Source: Lacipirellula limnantheis
GTDB lineage: Bacteria > Planctomycetota > Planctomycetia > Pirellulales > Lacipirellulaceae
DNA: 64,000 bases
Direction: 5' to 3'
Assembly: GCF_007746075.1 (NCBI RefSeq)
Contig: NZ_CP036339.1
Coordinates: 1,326,856-1,390,855 of the forward strand
Part shown: one piece after another, positions 44,771 to 52,628 of the stretch
Layout: each line of letters begins with the position of its first letter
Position numbering within the stretch: position 1 is the first letter of the stretch
Program-made: the position numbers and the translations under genes
The notes under the pieces: model-generated
What the model was told of the DNA's origin: nothing
Seen by the model: only the letters and a program-made list of their open reading frames with translations
Databases searched by the model: none

Positions 44771-46450
44771 ATGATAATTCGTTCAAAAATTCAAGCGATC
44801 GCGGTTGGTTTGCTCGCGGCGCTCATGCTATTCACTGACATGGCGGTCGCGATCCAGCGCGCCGCCGCCTGCCCCTTCTGCAGCGCCGCCATGGCGACCC
44901 TAGGCCAAGAGATCGCCGGCGCCGACGGAGCGGTGATTGCCGAGTTGATCAAGCCGATGCCCGCCGCTGACCCGGCTGTCGGCCCCGTCGACCCGACGCA
45001 GGCTGCCGCCACCTTCCGCATCGTGAAGGTCCTCCGCGGCGAAGAGAAGCTCGCCGGCGCCAAGGAGATCGACGTCGTCTACTTCGGCGAAGACGCCCCC
45101 GACAAGAAGTTTCTCATTACGGGCATCGCGGCGATCACTCCCGACAAGATCGAGTGGACCACGCCGGTCCCCCTCGCGCCTCGCGCGGTCGAGTACGTCG
45201 AAAAGCTCCCGACGCTCCCCGAGACCGGCGTTGAACGGATCGCCTTCTTCCAGGAATACCTGGAAGACGAAGATCCGCTCCTCGCGCAAGACGCCTACGA
45301 CGAGTTCGCCCGGGCGCCCTACGCCGACGTCATCGCCATTGGCCCGCGGATGCACCGCGACCGACTGCTCCAGTGGATCAAAGACCCGTCGGTAGGTCCC
45401 TCTGGCCGCCGGCTCTACCTCACGATGCTCGGCATCTGCGGCCAGCCTGACGACGTGACGATGATTGAGGAATTCCTCAACTACGATTACCAAATCACCA
45501 AGCCCGGCATCATCGCCGCCATCGGCACGACGGGCGTCCTCGGGACCCCGATTGGCACGGGTCTGATCGACGAAGCGATCCACGCCGATGAGCGTCGCAA
45601 GAAGGAAAGCCTCGACGCACTGATCGCCTGCTACATCAAGCTCAAAGGCCCCAGCGCCTTGGAATTGGTGAACGCCAAATTCCTCGGCAACCCGACCGTC
45701 GAGTACAAGCATCTCCACTCGGCGATCATGGCCCTCCGCTTCCATGGCGAGGAGACCGACATCATCCCGCGCGAGAAGTTGCTCGATTCGATGCGGCTCG
45801 CCCTCGACCACAAGGAGTTCGCCGACCAGGTGATCCCCGATCTCACCCGCTGGGAAGATTGGGAGGTGATGCCGCGACTGGTGAAAATGTTCAAGGATGC
45901 GCCGGCAGACGACTGGATCCGTCAGCCGGTGGCGTCTTATGTGCTCGTTGCCGCCGAGCAACCGGGGGAAGTCGGCGAGCAAGCCAAGGCGTCGATCGCC
46001 GAACTGGAATCGATCGACGCCGATACGGTCGAACGGGCCCGCAGCCTCTCGGCCTTCAGTTTCCTTGCCAAAGCCGCCGCAGCCGACGCGGCGACGCCTG
46101 GAGCAACGCCCGCGGCCCCCGTCAGTGCGAACCAAAATACGGCCGACGCCAAGGCGGCCACACCGGCGGAAGCAGAAAAATCCCCCGCGGCAGCCGCGGG
46201 GAAGACGGCCGAAGACGCCCTCGTGCCGGCCGTGAAGGAGCCGATGTCCCTGTCGCCGGCGTCGAGCCAGGCCAAAGCGAACATCCAGCCGCCGACGGCG
46301 CCGGTTGCGCCGGTCGCCACGACCGACCTCCCCGTACCGAGCAAATTGAAGCTGATCGGCGTACCACTACTAGCAGCCGTTGTACTACTGGCGATCTTCG
46401 CCGTGCTGCTGCGAGGGACTGACCCCCGCTCCGCCGAAGAACGCCCGTAG
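44771..46450 (+). CDS. Exported membrane-anchored protein with CPFC motif and helical repeats
   Basis: This 559-residue protein has a signal segment ending AVAIQR and then ACPFCSAAMATLGQEIAGADG, so CxxC is at Cys34 and Cys37 right after the signal. Residues 45-130 are beta-rich (AVIAELIKPMP, TFRIVKVLRGEEKL). Residues 160-450 are helical, HEAT-like (DVTMIEEFLNYDYQI, KESLDALIACYIKLKGPSALELV, AIMALRFHGEETD). A Pro/Ala-rich linker and a C-terminal membrane helix (LIGVPLLAAVVLLAIFAVLL) end it. The start at 44771 follows from the signal. It lies 104 bases after the ABC permease on the same strand. It may act as the periplasmic partner of that transporter. Confidence 0.75.
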   Translation: MIIRSKIQAIAVGLLAALMLFTDMAVAIQRAAACPFCSAAMATLGQEIAGADGAVIAELIKPMPAADPAVGPVDPTQAAATFRIVKVLRGEEKLAGAKEIDVVYFGEDAPDKKFLITGIAAITPDKIEWTTPVPLAPRAVEYVEKLPTLPETGVERIAFFQEYLEDEDPLLAQDAYDEFARAPYADVIAIGPRMHRDRLLQWIKDPSVGPSGRRLYLTMLGICGQPDDVTMIEEFLNYDYQITKPGIIAAIGTTGVLGTPIGTGLIDEAIHADERRKKESLDALIACYIKLKGPSALELVNAKFLGNPTVEYKHLHSAIMALRFHGEETDIIPREKLLDSMRLALDHKEFADQVIPDLTRWEDWEVMPRLVKMFKDAPADDWIRQPVASYVLVAAEQPGEVGEQAKASIAELESIDADTVERARSLSAFSFLAKAAAADAATPGATPAAPVSANQNTADAKAATPAEAEKSPAAAAGKTAEDALVPAVKEPMSLSPASSQAKANIQPPTAPVAPVATTDLPVPSKLKLIGVPLLAAVVLLAIFAVLLRGTDPRSAEERP

Positions 46451-46457
46451 CATTGCA

Positions 46458-46478
46458 GCCCCTGGCTCCGCCAGGGGC
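46458..46478. repeat. Intergenic hairpin, GCCCCTGGC family
   Basis: GCCCCTGGC and GCCAGGGGC form a perfect nine-base-pair stem around TCC, seven bases after the stop of the CPFC gene. Confidence 0.65.
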
Positions 46479-46509
46479 GAACGACCAAGAAGCTTTCCTT
46501 CCACTCCGA

Positions 46510-46528
46510 CCACCGGCAACGCCGGTGG
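46510..46528. repeat. Second intergenic hairpin
   Basis: CCACCGGC and GCCGGTGG form a perfect eight-base-pair stem around AAC, 17 bases before the DUF3299-type membrane gene. The two hairpins sit in tandem in one 95-base gap. Confidence 0.6.
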
Positions 46529-46545
46529 CTTGTACCACAAATCCC

Positions 46546-47271
46546 ATGTCCACCGCCGAAGCCGTGTCCGCCAGCCGTCCCGCCATCCGCGGCGAAGAGT
46601 TCGAATACCGCCCGATGAACACCGGCGCGATCGCGTCGCTGGTGTTCGGGCTCCTATCGGCGTTGATTTTCTTCGCCGGCCGCGATGGCTTCCAGAACTC
46701 GCTCCTGCTGACGCCGCTGCCGCTGATCGGCATCGCGCTTGGCGTACGCGCCATGGCGGCAATGCGCGCCAATCCCGACCAATTTACCGGCGGCGCGATG
46801 GCGAAGATCGGCACGGGGCTTTCGATCTTCTGTCTGATCTTCGGCTTAGCCTATTCCGGCTACGTCTATGCGACCGAAGTCCCCGCGGGGTACGCCCGCA
46901 CCTCGTTCTTCGACTTGCAGCCTGACGACATCGACCTTCGCGGCGGGCATGCGATCCCCCCGGATATTGCCGCCCTCGACGGGAAAAAGGTCTTCATTAA
47001 GGGCTACATCCGCCCCGACTCGACCAACAACGGCTACCGCCAAAACATCAGCCAGTTCCTGCTCGTCCGCGATAGCAACAACTGCTGTTTCGGAGATCTG
47101 AGCACCGTGAAATACTTCGACCAGATGCTGGTGCAGATGAAGGGCAACGATCGGGTCGATTACTCGCCGGGGCTGCTTCGAATGGGAGGCATCCTCCGCA
47201 TCTTCCCGCAACATGCCGGCGACGGCGCTCCCGGTCCCGCATTCGTCCTTGAAGCCGATTACTCGAAATGA
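46546..47271 (+). CDS. Membrane protein with DUF4190-like N-part and DUF3299-type C-domain
   Basis: This 241-residue protein has three membrane segments at about 28-45, 54-72 and 86-108, forming a DUF4190-like unit (GAIASLVFGLLSALIFF, then IGIALGVRAMAAM). The periplasmic C-domain (115-241) reads LDGKKVFIKGYIRPDS, FLLVRDSNNCCFGDLS and VDYSPGLLRMGGILRIF. The CC pair (180-181) inside RDxxxCCFG is the signature of DUF3299 proteins, which are found beside ABC-transporter genes in other Gram-negative bacteria. Two neighbouring cysteines could bind metal or form a disulfide. Its stop overlaps the next gene by four bases. The ATG at 46546 was chosen by the membrane layout. Confidence 0.82.
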   Translation: MSTAEAVSASRPAIRGEEFEYRPMNTGAIASLVFGLLSALIFFAGRDGFQNSLLLTPLPLIGIALGVRAMAAMRANPDQFTGGAMAKIGTGLSIFCLIFGLAYSGYVYATEVPAGYARTSFFDLQPDDIDLRGGHAIPPDIAALDGKKVFIKGYIRPDSTNNGYRQNISQFLLVRDSNNCCFGDLSTVKYFDQMLVQMKGNDRVDYSPGLLRMGGILRIFPQHAGDGAPGPAFVLEADYSK

Positions 47272-47927
47272 CGTCTCGCCCACTGCAATGGATGGCATGG
47301 AGCGCCTTGATCGTCGCCGCAGCCGGCTGCGACGCGGCGACATCGGCCCGCGAATCGTCCACCGGCGAGCGGGCGGCGTCAGCCGCTCGGCCACCTGCGT
47401 ACGAGAGGGTTCCGCCATCGTCAGCGACGTCGCCGCAACCTCAGCCCACGGTCTCCGCGGAGCCCCCCGCTCCAGCGAGCAACGCACCGGCTCCGTCAGC
47501 GTCTGAGCCGTCGCGCACTGTCGAGGTCAAACTCCCCGATCCCGACTCCTCCGGCTACATCGAAACCACCTTCGATGACCTGAAGTTCGAGATGACGAAG
47601 ACCGAGCTTTTCGATCGGGCGATGCTCACCCCGAAGGTGAACGCCCTGATGGATAAGAAGATCCGTATCCGCGGCTACATCTTTCCGACGCTCCGCAAAA
47701 CGGGCCTCAACCGCATCGTGCTGGTCCGGGACAATATGGAATGCTGCTTCGGCCCTGGCGCCGCCCTGTTCGACTGCGTCCTCGTGACGATGGCCCCCGG
47801 CAAGACGGCCGAGTACTCGATCCGCCCCGTCGCGGTCGAAGGGACGATTCGCCTCGAAGAACTGCAAGGCGGCCCCGACGGCCGCCCGCTCGCGATTTAC
47901 CAGATGGTCGGCGACAAGGTCGAGTAA
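47268..47927 (+). CDS. DUF3299-type lipoprotein
   Basis: This 219-residue protein has a signal ending VAAAGC (lipobox, Cys21), a Pro/Ala/Ser-rich linker to about 80 and a DUF3299 domain from about 95 (FDDLKFEMTKTELF, KKIRIRGYIFPTLRKTG, IVLVRDNMECCFGPGAALFDC). The Cys-Cys pair (159-160) in RDNMECCFG corresponds to the pair in the preceding gene, so these are tandem paralogues. An extra Cys170 lies nearby. The ATGA overlap with the upstream gene couples their translation. As a lipoprotein it would sit on the periplasmic face next to the other. Function unknown; metal or thiol handling is inferred. Confidence 0.82.
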   Translation: MTSRPLQWMAWSALIVAAAGCDAATSARESSTGERAASAARPPAYERVPPSSATSPQPQPTVSAEPPAPASNAPAPSASEPSRTVEVKLPDPDSSGYIETTFDDLKFEMTKTELFDRAMLTPKVNALMDKKIRIRGYIFPTLRKTGLNRIVLVRDNMECCFGPGAALFDCVLVTMAPGKTAEYSIRPVAVEGTIRLEELQGGPDGRPLAIYQMVGDKVE

Positions 47928-47941
47928 TCTATCCCTTTGCA

Positions 47942-47962
47942 GCCCCCGGCTCCGCCGGGGGG
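47942..47962. repeat. Intergenic hairpin, CCCCCGGC member
   Basis: CCCCCGGC and GCCGGGGG form an eight-base-pair stem around TCC, 15 bases after the lipoprotein stop. Same design as 46458-46478. Confidence 0.6.
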
Positions 47963-48003
47963 TAGGTCGCCATACCGGTCGGCGTCGCCCCGCGTCACGC
48001 AAC

Positions 48004-48022
48004 CCCCTGGCGGAGCCAGGGG
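48004..48022. repeat. Intergenic hairpin, reversed CCCCTGGC member
   Basis: CCCCTGGC and GCCAGGGG form a perfect eight-base-pair stem around GGA, the reverse complement of the TCC-loop version. It is the second hairpin of the 122-base gap. Confidence 0.65.
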
Positions 48023-48049
48023 CTGAAAAGCCAAACCCCGAGCATCCTC

Positions 48050-48541
48050 ATGCCGCGCAACGCCCTCCTCTTCCTCCTCGCCGCCATCTCCCTCGCGGCC
48101 GTCGCCTACGCCGCGGAACCAACGGCCAAACCCGCAACCGACCCGGAAGAAAAAGAAGTCCGGGGGCTCCTTGATCGCTACTTCGCCAGCTGGTCGAACC
48201 AGGACCTGATGCGCTACGGCCAATGTTTCATGCCGCAGGCGGCTATTCAGATGATTGACCCCGAGCGCGGCCTGATCACGATGCCGCTCGGCCCGTTCCT
48301 GCAGAGCCAACAGCAAGCTCACCGCGCGTCGAAGAATCGCATGACGGAAGCGGCCGAGTCGATGAAGATCCGCTTCGATGCCGACCTGGCCCACGCGCTG
48401 GTTTACTGGAAGCTCGTCGACGGCGACCGCCTGGAATATGGCTACGACCACTTCACCCTAATGAAGTCGGACGGCAAATGGCGCATCGCGAACCTGGTCT
48501 TTTACGCCGTCCCTCCGCCCAAAGAGGCCGCTGAAAAATAA
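48050..48541 (+). CDS. Exported NTF2/SnoaL-like protein
   Basis: This 163-residue protein has a signal peptide (ALLFLLAAISLAAVAYAAE) and then an NTF2-like cone-shaped fold: VRGLLDRYFASWSNQDLMRYGQCF, ALVYWKLVDGD and a closing DHFTLMKSDGKWRIANLVFYAVP. That final strand pattern is typical of SnoaL/DUF4440-type domains with one ligand pocket. No catalytic set is clear. It lies downstream of the DUF3299 pair and may complete the unit. A binding or scaffolding role is possible. Confidence 0.75.
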   Translation: MPRNALLFLLAAISLAAVAYAAEPTAKPATDPEEKEVRGLLDRYFASWSNQDLMRYGQCFMPQAAIQMIDPERGLITMPLGPFLQSQQQAHRASKNRMTEAAESMKIRFDADLAHALVYWKLVDGDRLEYGYDHFTLMKSDGKWRIANLVFYAVPPPKEAAEK

Positions 48542-48592
48542 GACCGACTCTCCGCCCCCGGCTCTTCAAACCCGGTGGCTCAAACGCCGAGC

Positions 48593-49471
48593 CTACTTCG
48601 CCCGCTTGCCGCGCTGGCTGAAGACAATCAGCGTGAGATCATCCGGCTTGTGCGGCTGCCCTTCGAGCGCCGTCTGCATCCGTTGCATCGCGACGCCGGC
48701 AATCTTGGCGGCCGCGCTCGCTGCTGTGCCGTTTTTGAGGAACCCGTTGATCTCGTCCATTAGCAGGTTGTCGAGCACGCCATCGCTCGCCACGAGCAGC
48801 CCATCGCGAGTCGAGACCTTCCGGACGCTGCCAACCTCAACGTGCATCGCCTCAGAACCAAGGTAGTTCGAAACGAGATGCCGCTCTTCGTGATCGAGAG
48901 CTTCCTGCTCTTCGAGCATTCCCGCTTCCATGGCGTAGCCCACCGGCGAATGCGACGTGGTGAGCAGCTTCACCTTGCCGCGGCCGCCGACCATCACGAT
49001 CTGGGCGTCGCCAATGTGGTAGGGGCGGGCCTCGCCGTTTTCGATCTGGACGATTGCCAGCGTGGCGCCGGCGCCGTTCTTCAGTTCGATGATTTGGCGA
49101 TTCGCCTCCTCGATGCCGTCGAGGATTGCCGTGCGGAGCGACTCTCCCGCCGCCGCCGCGGTGGCGATGTGGTTCGTCAAGCTATCGATCGCGATGCGGG
49201 CCGCTTGCTCGCCATTGGCCATCCCGCCGCAGCCGTCGGCGACGATCAGCACCGCGGCGTTCTCGCCCGCGGCGACGACGGCTGCGGCGTCTTGATTGGC
49301 AGTCGTCTTCTCGGGTTTACGCGCCGACAACACCGCCACCGATCCGCCCGCCAGCTCGAACACTTCCGGTTCGAGCATGTCGACGTTCAGGTAGACCCGC
49401 GATTCACAGGTAGTGAGTTGCTGGCAGTCCATCGTGGTCGTTTGTTTCAGCGCGCCGAAAACTTGGCGCAT
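48593..49471 (-). CDS. PP2C-family Ser/Thr protein phosphatase
   Basis: This 292-residue metal-dependent phosphatase has the PP2C motif series: NQDAAAVVA, VLIVADGCGGMANGEQAAR (DGxGG metal site), GATLAIVQIENG, YHIGDAQIVMVGG, LLVASDGVLDNLL (SDG) and KPDDLTLIVFSQ (DD metal site). It is cytosolic with no membrane segment. Internal ATGs at 49432 and near 49378 are alternative starts. It follows the Ser/Thr kinase gene on the same strand with a 75-base gap, making a likely kinase-phosphatase pair. It may reverse that kinase's phosphorylation. Confidence 0.88.
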   Translation of the reverse strand: MRQVFGALKQTTTMDCQQLTTCESRVYLNVDMLEPEVFELAGGSVAVLSARKPEKTTANQDAAAVVAAGENAAVLIVADGCGGMANGEQAARIAIDSLTNHIATAAAAGESLRTAILDGIEEANRQIIELKNGAGATLAIVQIENGEARPYHIGDAQIVMVGGRGKVKLLTTSHSPVGYAMEAGMLEEQEALDHEERHLVSNYLGSEAMHVEVGSVRKVSTRDGLLVASDGVLDNLLMDEINGFLKNGTAASAAAKIAGVAMQRMQTALEGQPHKPDDLTLIVFSQRGKRAK

Positions 49472-49546
49472 CGCTTAGTCTTTGCCTAATCGGCCGTGGC
49501 TTCATTTTTTCTAAAGTTCGCACGTCGGCGCCGGCACAACCGGCGC

Positions 49547-50947
49547 TCATTGTCCGCCGAGCCGTTTGCAACACCAAGGACAGTGGCTCCAGTAGCCCGG
49601 AACGACGCCCCAACCGCAGTGGCCGCAGTTGCGATTCGACTCAGGGATTTTCCACTTCTTCCGGACTTTCCGATGGCACCAGCAGCAGTAGCGCATGAAC
49701 GGCATCAATAATTTTCGCGTGCACTTCGGATTCTGGCACCGGCCGGTATAGCGCTTGTCGGTGAATTTTCGCGTCGAGGTCGGCTCAAAGCCGGGGCCAT
49801 AGCACCAGGGGCAATACTCCCAGTCGAGCTTCATCCCCCGGAAGCACCGCGGACACTGTTGCGGGAAATCGGTTTGACCCTCGTGCGCCAGGCGCGTCTT
49901 GCCGCACCAGGGGCAACATTGCATGGGCTCCGACACCGGACCATTGCATGCGGGGCACTGGTGCTTGGCATCGAGCACTTTGCCGAATTCCTGTTGGAAT
50001 TGGCGGCGCTGAATGGTTTTCCAGTCGGCGCTGCGGCGAGAGCTTTTCGTCCCGCGCTTCGCCGCGGTTCGTCCCCCCTTGGGCGACTTGATCCGCGCGA
50101 ACGCCGCGAGCATCGCCTCAGCGTCGGCAAACCGCTTTTGCGGCGCCAGCTCCATCGCCTTCCGCATGAGCTCGATCAGTGCGGGATGGACTTTACGCTG
50201 GAGTTCGCGATACCCCGCCGGCGGCCACTCGAACGGATATTCGGGCAGCCGCCCGGCAAACATTCGATACAGGACCAGCCCCAACGCAAACACGTCGCTC
50301 CGAAACGACGGCCGTCCCATTGCCTGCTCGGGCGCCATGTAACCGAGCGTGCCGGCGCCGGAGGCTCGCAACGTTCGCTGCGCCACTTTGGCGACGCCAA
50401 AATCGGTGAGCCGCAGGCGGTTATCCTCGAACAGAATGAAGTTATCGGGCTTGATGTCGCAATGAATAATCTGTTGGCTATGAGCGTATGCGACCGCCGC
50501 CAGCATCTGCCGTGCGAAGTCGAGCGCCGTGTCGATCGACAGCCGGCGGCTAATCCGATCGTCAAGCGTCTCGATGCCAAGCGCGCTGACGATCACAAAG
50601 TATTCGTTGATGAACTGAGCCGTCTTCAGCGGCAAGATGTTCGGATGCTCCAGCTGCGCGACCATCCGAACTTCGCGGCGGAAGTCTTCCAGCGCCGATC
50701 CGGTAAGCAGGTGAGCGTACGGAATCTTGAGGGCGACGCGGATGCCCTCGATTTCATCCTTCGCCTGATAGACGGTCGCAAAGCCACCCTCGCCCAGCTT
50801 ACGCTCGATAACGTACTTGCCGAGCTTTTGCTTGGCTCGCAACAGCTTTCGCGGCCGGCGCTTGATCGACGTTCCCGGCGCCGCGGGCGGATGGGGGCGC
50901 GTGCGGTTCGTCGGCGGTTTGGGGCCAGGCTGGCTGTCAGGCGTCAT
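49547..50947 (-). CDS. Ser/Thr protein kinase with C-terminal zinc-ribbon array
   Basis: This 466-residue Hanks-type kinase has a Gly-rich loop GEGGFATVY (52-60), Lys74 in VALKIP, a catalytic loop HCDIKPDN (Asp164) where the usual HRD is replaced by HCD, DFG (182-184) and APE (205-207). The kinase core ends near 285. The tail (330-466) has CPAC, CPWC, CPRC, CPWC, CQNPKC, CCWC, CGHC and CPWC pairs, enough for about four zinc ribbons. There is no membrane segment, so it is cytosolic. The ATG at 50947 was chosen because upstream text is low-complexity. It is co-directional with PP2C. HCD kinases are active in some families; activity here is not certain. Confidence 0.88.
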   Translation of the reverse strand: MTPDSQPGPKPPTNRTRPHPPAAPGTSIKRRPRKLLRAKQKLGKYVIERKLGEGGFATVYQAKDEIEGIRVALKIPYAHLLTGSALEDFRREVRMVAQLEHPNILPLKTAQFINEYFVIVSALGIETLDDRISRRLSIDTALDFARQMLAAVAYAHSQQIIHCDIKPDNFILFEDNRLRLTDFGVAKVAQRTLRASGAGTLGYMAPEQAMGRPSFRSDVFALGLVLYRMFAGRLPEYPFEWPPAGYRELQRKVHPALIELMRKAMELAPQKRFADAEAMLAAFARIKSPKGGRTAAKRGTKSSRRSADWKTIQRRQFQQEFGKVLDAKHQCPACNGPVSEPMQCCPWCGKTRLAHEGQTDFPQQCPRCFRGMKLDWEYCPWCYGPGFEPTSTRKFTDKRYTGRCQNPKCTRKLLMPFMRYCCWCHRKVRKKWKIPESNRNCGHCGWGVVPGYWSHCPWCCKRLGGQ

Positions 50948-51444
50948 GTGCTGCGAATCTTGATGAAAACCAACGAAGCGCGCAACGCGGCGAAGCGCCT
51001 GCCTCGCCCGGAGTCTCCGCTCAAACCTACGCCATTCCCGGCCCGGTACCTTCAGTATCCGAACCGGCCGGCGGCTCGACAACAACCCGATCTTGCGGGC
51101 GCCACGGCCGCCTCGACGTAGAGCCCCTGTTATAGCGACAATAGGGCCCACGAGCCCTATGGACCAGAACGCCGTCAGGATGATCCGGGCGACGCAGGCG
51201 GCCACGGCGGCTGGCCTGGGCGACGACGGTCGATCCTCACGGAACGCCCAACGAGCATTCCTGGTGCGGCATTGGGGGCTCCCAGGCTCCAAGTTCCGAG
51301 GGACTGGCTGGTCGCGGCCTCTCGGCTGGCCAGCAGGGGGTAACTCAGCCTAAATTGCCAAGTGGCGGACCACCGTCAACGGAAGCACAGCTCGCGTCGT
51401 GCAAATCGAAACGCCGTATCCACTCCTGACCCCTGACGCCCGCC
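50948..51444. other. Intergenic before kinase and dehydrogenase genes
   Basis: About 500 bases shared by divergent promoters. The kinase frame stays open to 51292 with Arg-rich text. A perfect ATAGGGC/GCCCTAT seven-base-pair palindrome lies at 51141-51160, possibly an operator. No other gene is seen. Confidence 0.45.
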
Positions 51445-52404
51445 ATGTCGACCTACCGCGCACTCTACACGGACTACCCCTGGGCCGACGTCGAGATCGA
51501 GCGCCGGACGCTCGCTGAGGTCGATTGTGAGCTCATCGTCTCGCCCGACAACAAGGAAGAGACGCTGATCAAGCTCGCCCCCGGGATCGACGTGATCCTC
51601 ACTTGCTGGGCCCCGGTGACCGCCCGCGTGATCAACGCCGCCGACCGTTGCCGCCATGTCGCCCGTACCGGGATCGGGCTCGATAACATCGACGTGGCCC
51701 GGGCCACTGAGCGCGGCATGATCGTCACGAACGTCCCCGACTACTGCATCAACGAGGTCGCGGAGCACACGCTCGGGCTCATCTACGCCCTCGGCCGCGG
51801 CATTGCCGGCTACCACTTGGCCACGAAAAACGGCCAATACGACCTCGTTGCCGGACTCCCCGCCGAGCGGATCAGCGGCAAGACGCTTGGCATCATCGGT
51901 CTAGGGCAGATCGGCAAGATCCTGGCCCGATTGGCCCGCGGCGTCGGCATGCGGGTCGTCGGGACAAACCGGTCCAAGACCCCTTGCGACGGCGTCGATT
52001 GGCTGCCTCTCGACGAACTCCTGGCCCGGAGCGATTTCGTATCGGTCCAAGCACCGCTCACCCCCGAGACCAAGCACCTCATCAACCGCGAAACATTGCG
52101 ACTGATGAAGCCGACGGCATACCTGATCAACACGGCCCGCGGTGGATTGGTCGATCATGCGGCGCTTGCCGAAGCGCTCGATCAAGGCGTGATCGCCGGG
52201 GCGGCGCTCGACGTCCAAACGCCGGAACCGCCGGACCTCTCGCAGCCGCCCTACGACGATCGTCGCGTCATCGTAACGCCTCACGTCGCGTTCTATTCGA
52301 GCCAGGCAACGGAGGAACTCCGCACGCGCGTCGGACGGCAGGCGGTAGACTTTCTCTGCGGGCGCTGCCCGGAGAACATCGTGAATACGAAGGTCCTCTC
52401 CTGA
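51445..52404 (+). CDS. D-isomer specific 2-hydroxyacid dehydrogenase
   Basis: This 319-residue NAD-dependent oxidoreductase has the nucleotide loop TLGIIGLGQIGKILARLARG and catalytic Arg in INTARGGLVDH. Catalytic Glu lies in PEPPDLSQ and His in VTPHVAFYS. The N-terminal lid domain begins YRALYTDYPWADVEIE. It resembles the C-terminal-binding-protein/phosphoglycerate-dehydrogenase-like branch, whose substrates are hard to predict. It is soluble. It shares an intergenic space with the kinase but runs in the opposite direction. A coiled-coil gene follows. Confidence 0.9.
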   Translation: MSTYRALYTDYPWADVEIERRTLAEVDCELIVSPDNKEETLIKLAPGIDVILTCWAPVTARVINAADRCRHVARTGIGLDNIDVARATERGMIVTNVPDYCINEVAEHTLGLIYALGRGIAGYHLATKNGQYDLVAGLPAERISGKTLGIIGLGQIGKILARLARGVGMRVVGTNRSKTPCDGVDWLPLDELLARSDFVSVQAPLTPETKHLINRETLRLMKPTAYLINTARGGLVDHAALAEALDQGVIAGAALDVQTPEPPDLSQPPYDDRRVIVTPHVAFYSSQATEELRTRVGRQAVDFLCGRCPENIVNTKVLS

Positions 52405-52628
52405 CCCCGGCGCCCCGCTCAGGTCGATTTGCGCTTTCGATCCCCGCATCTTCGGCACATCCGGACCAGGCCCGACAACGCTTCCCCGCCGTTTTGACTA
52501 GCCCCCTCCTGCGGCCTATATACCGTTGGAACAACCCCTCTTCGCGCGTCGAGACTTCGGCCGAGGTCGCGCTGCGCGACGATACAGAGAGACTCCATCG
52601 AAATCGCAACGTTGGGCCAGGCGTCGTC

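Noticed and set aside
50948..51292. Kinase frame upstream extension with a membrane-like segment
   Set aside because: Arg-rich and low-complexity around the hydrophobic stretch; MTPDSQPG at 50947 is the better start.
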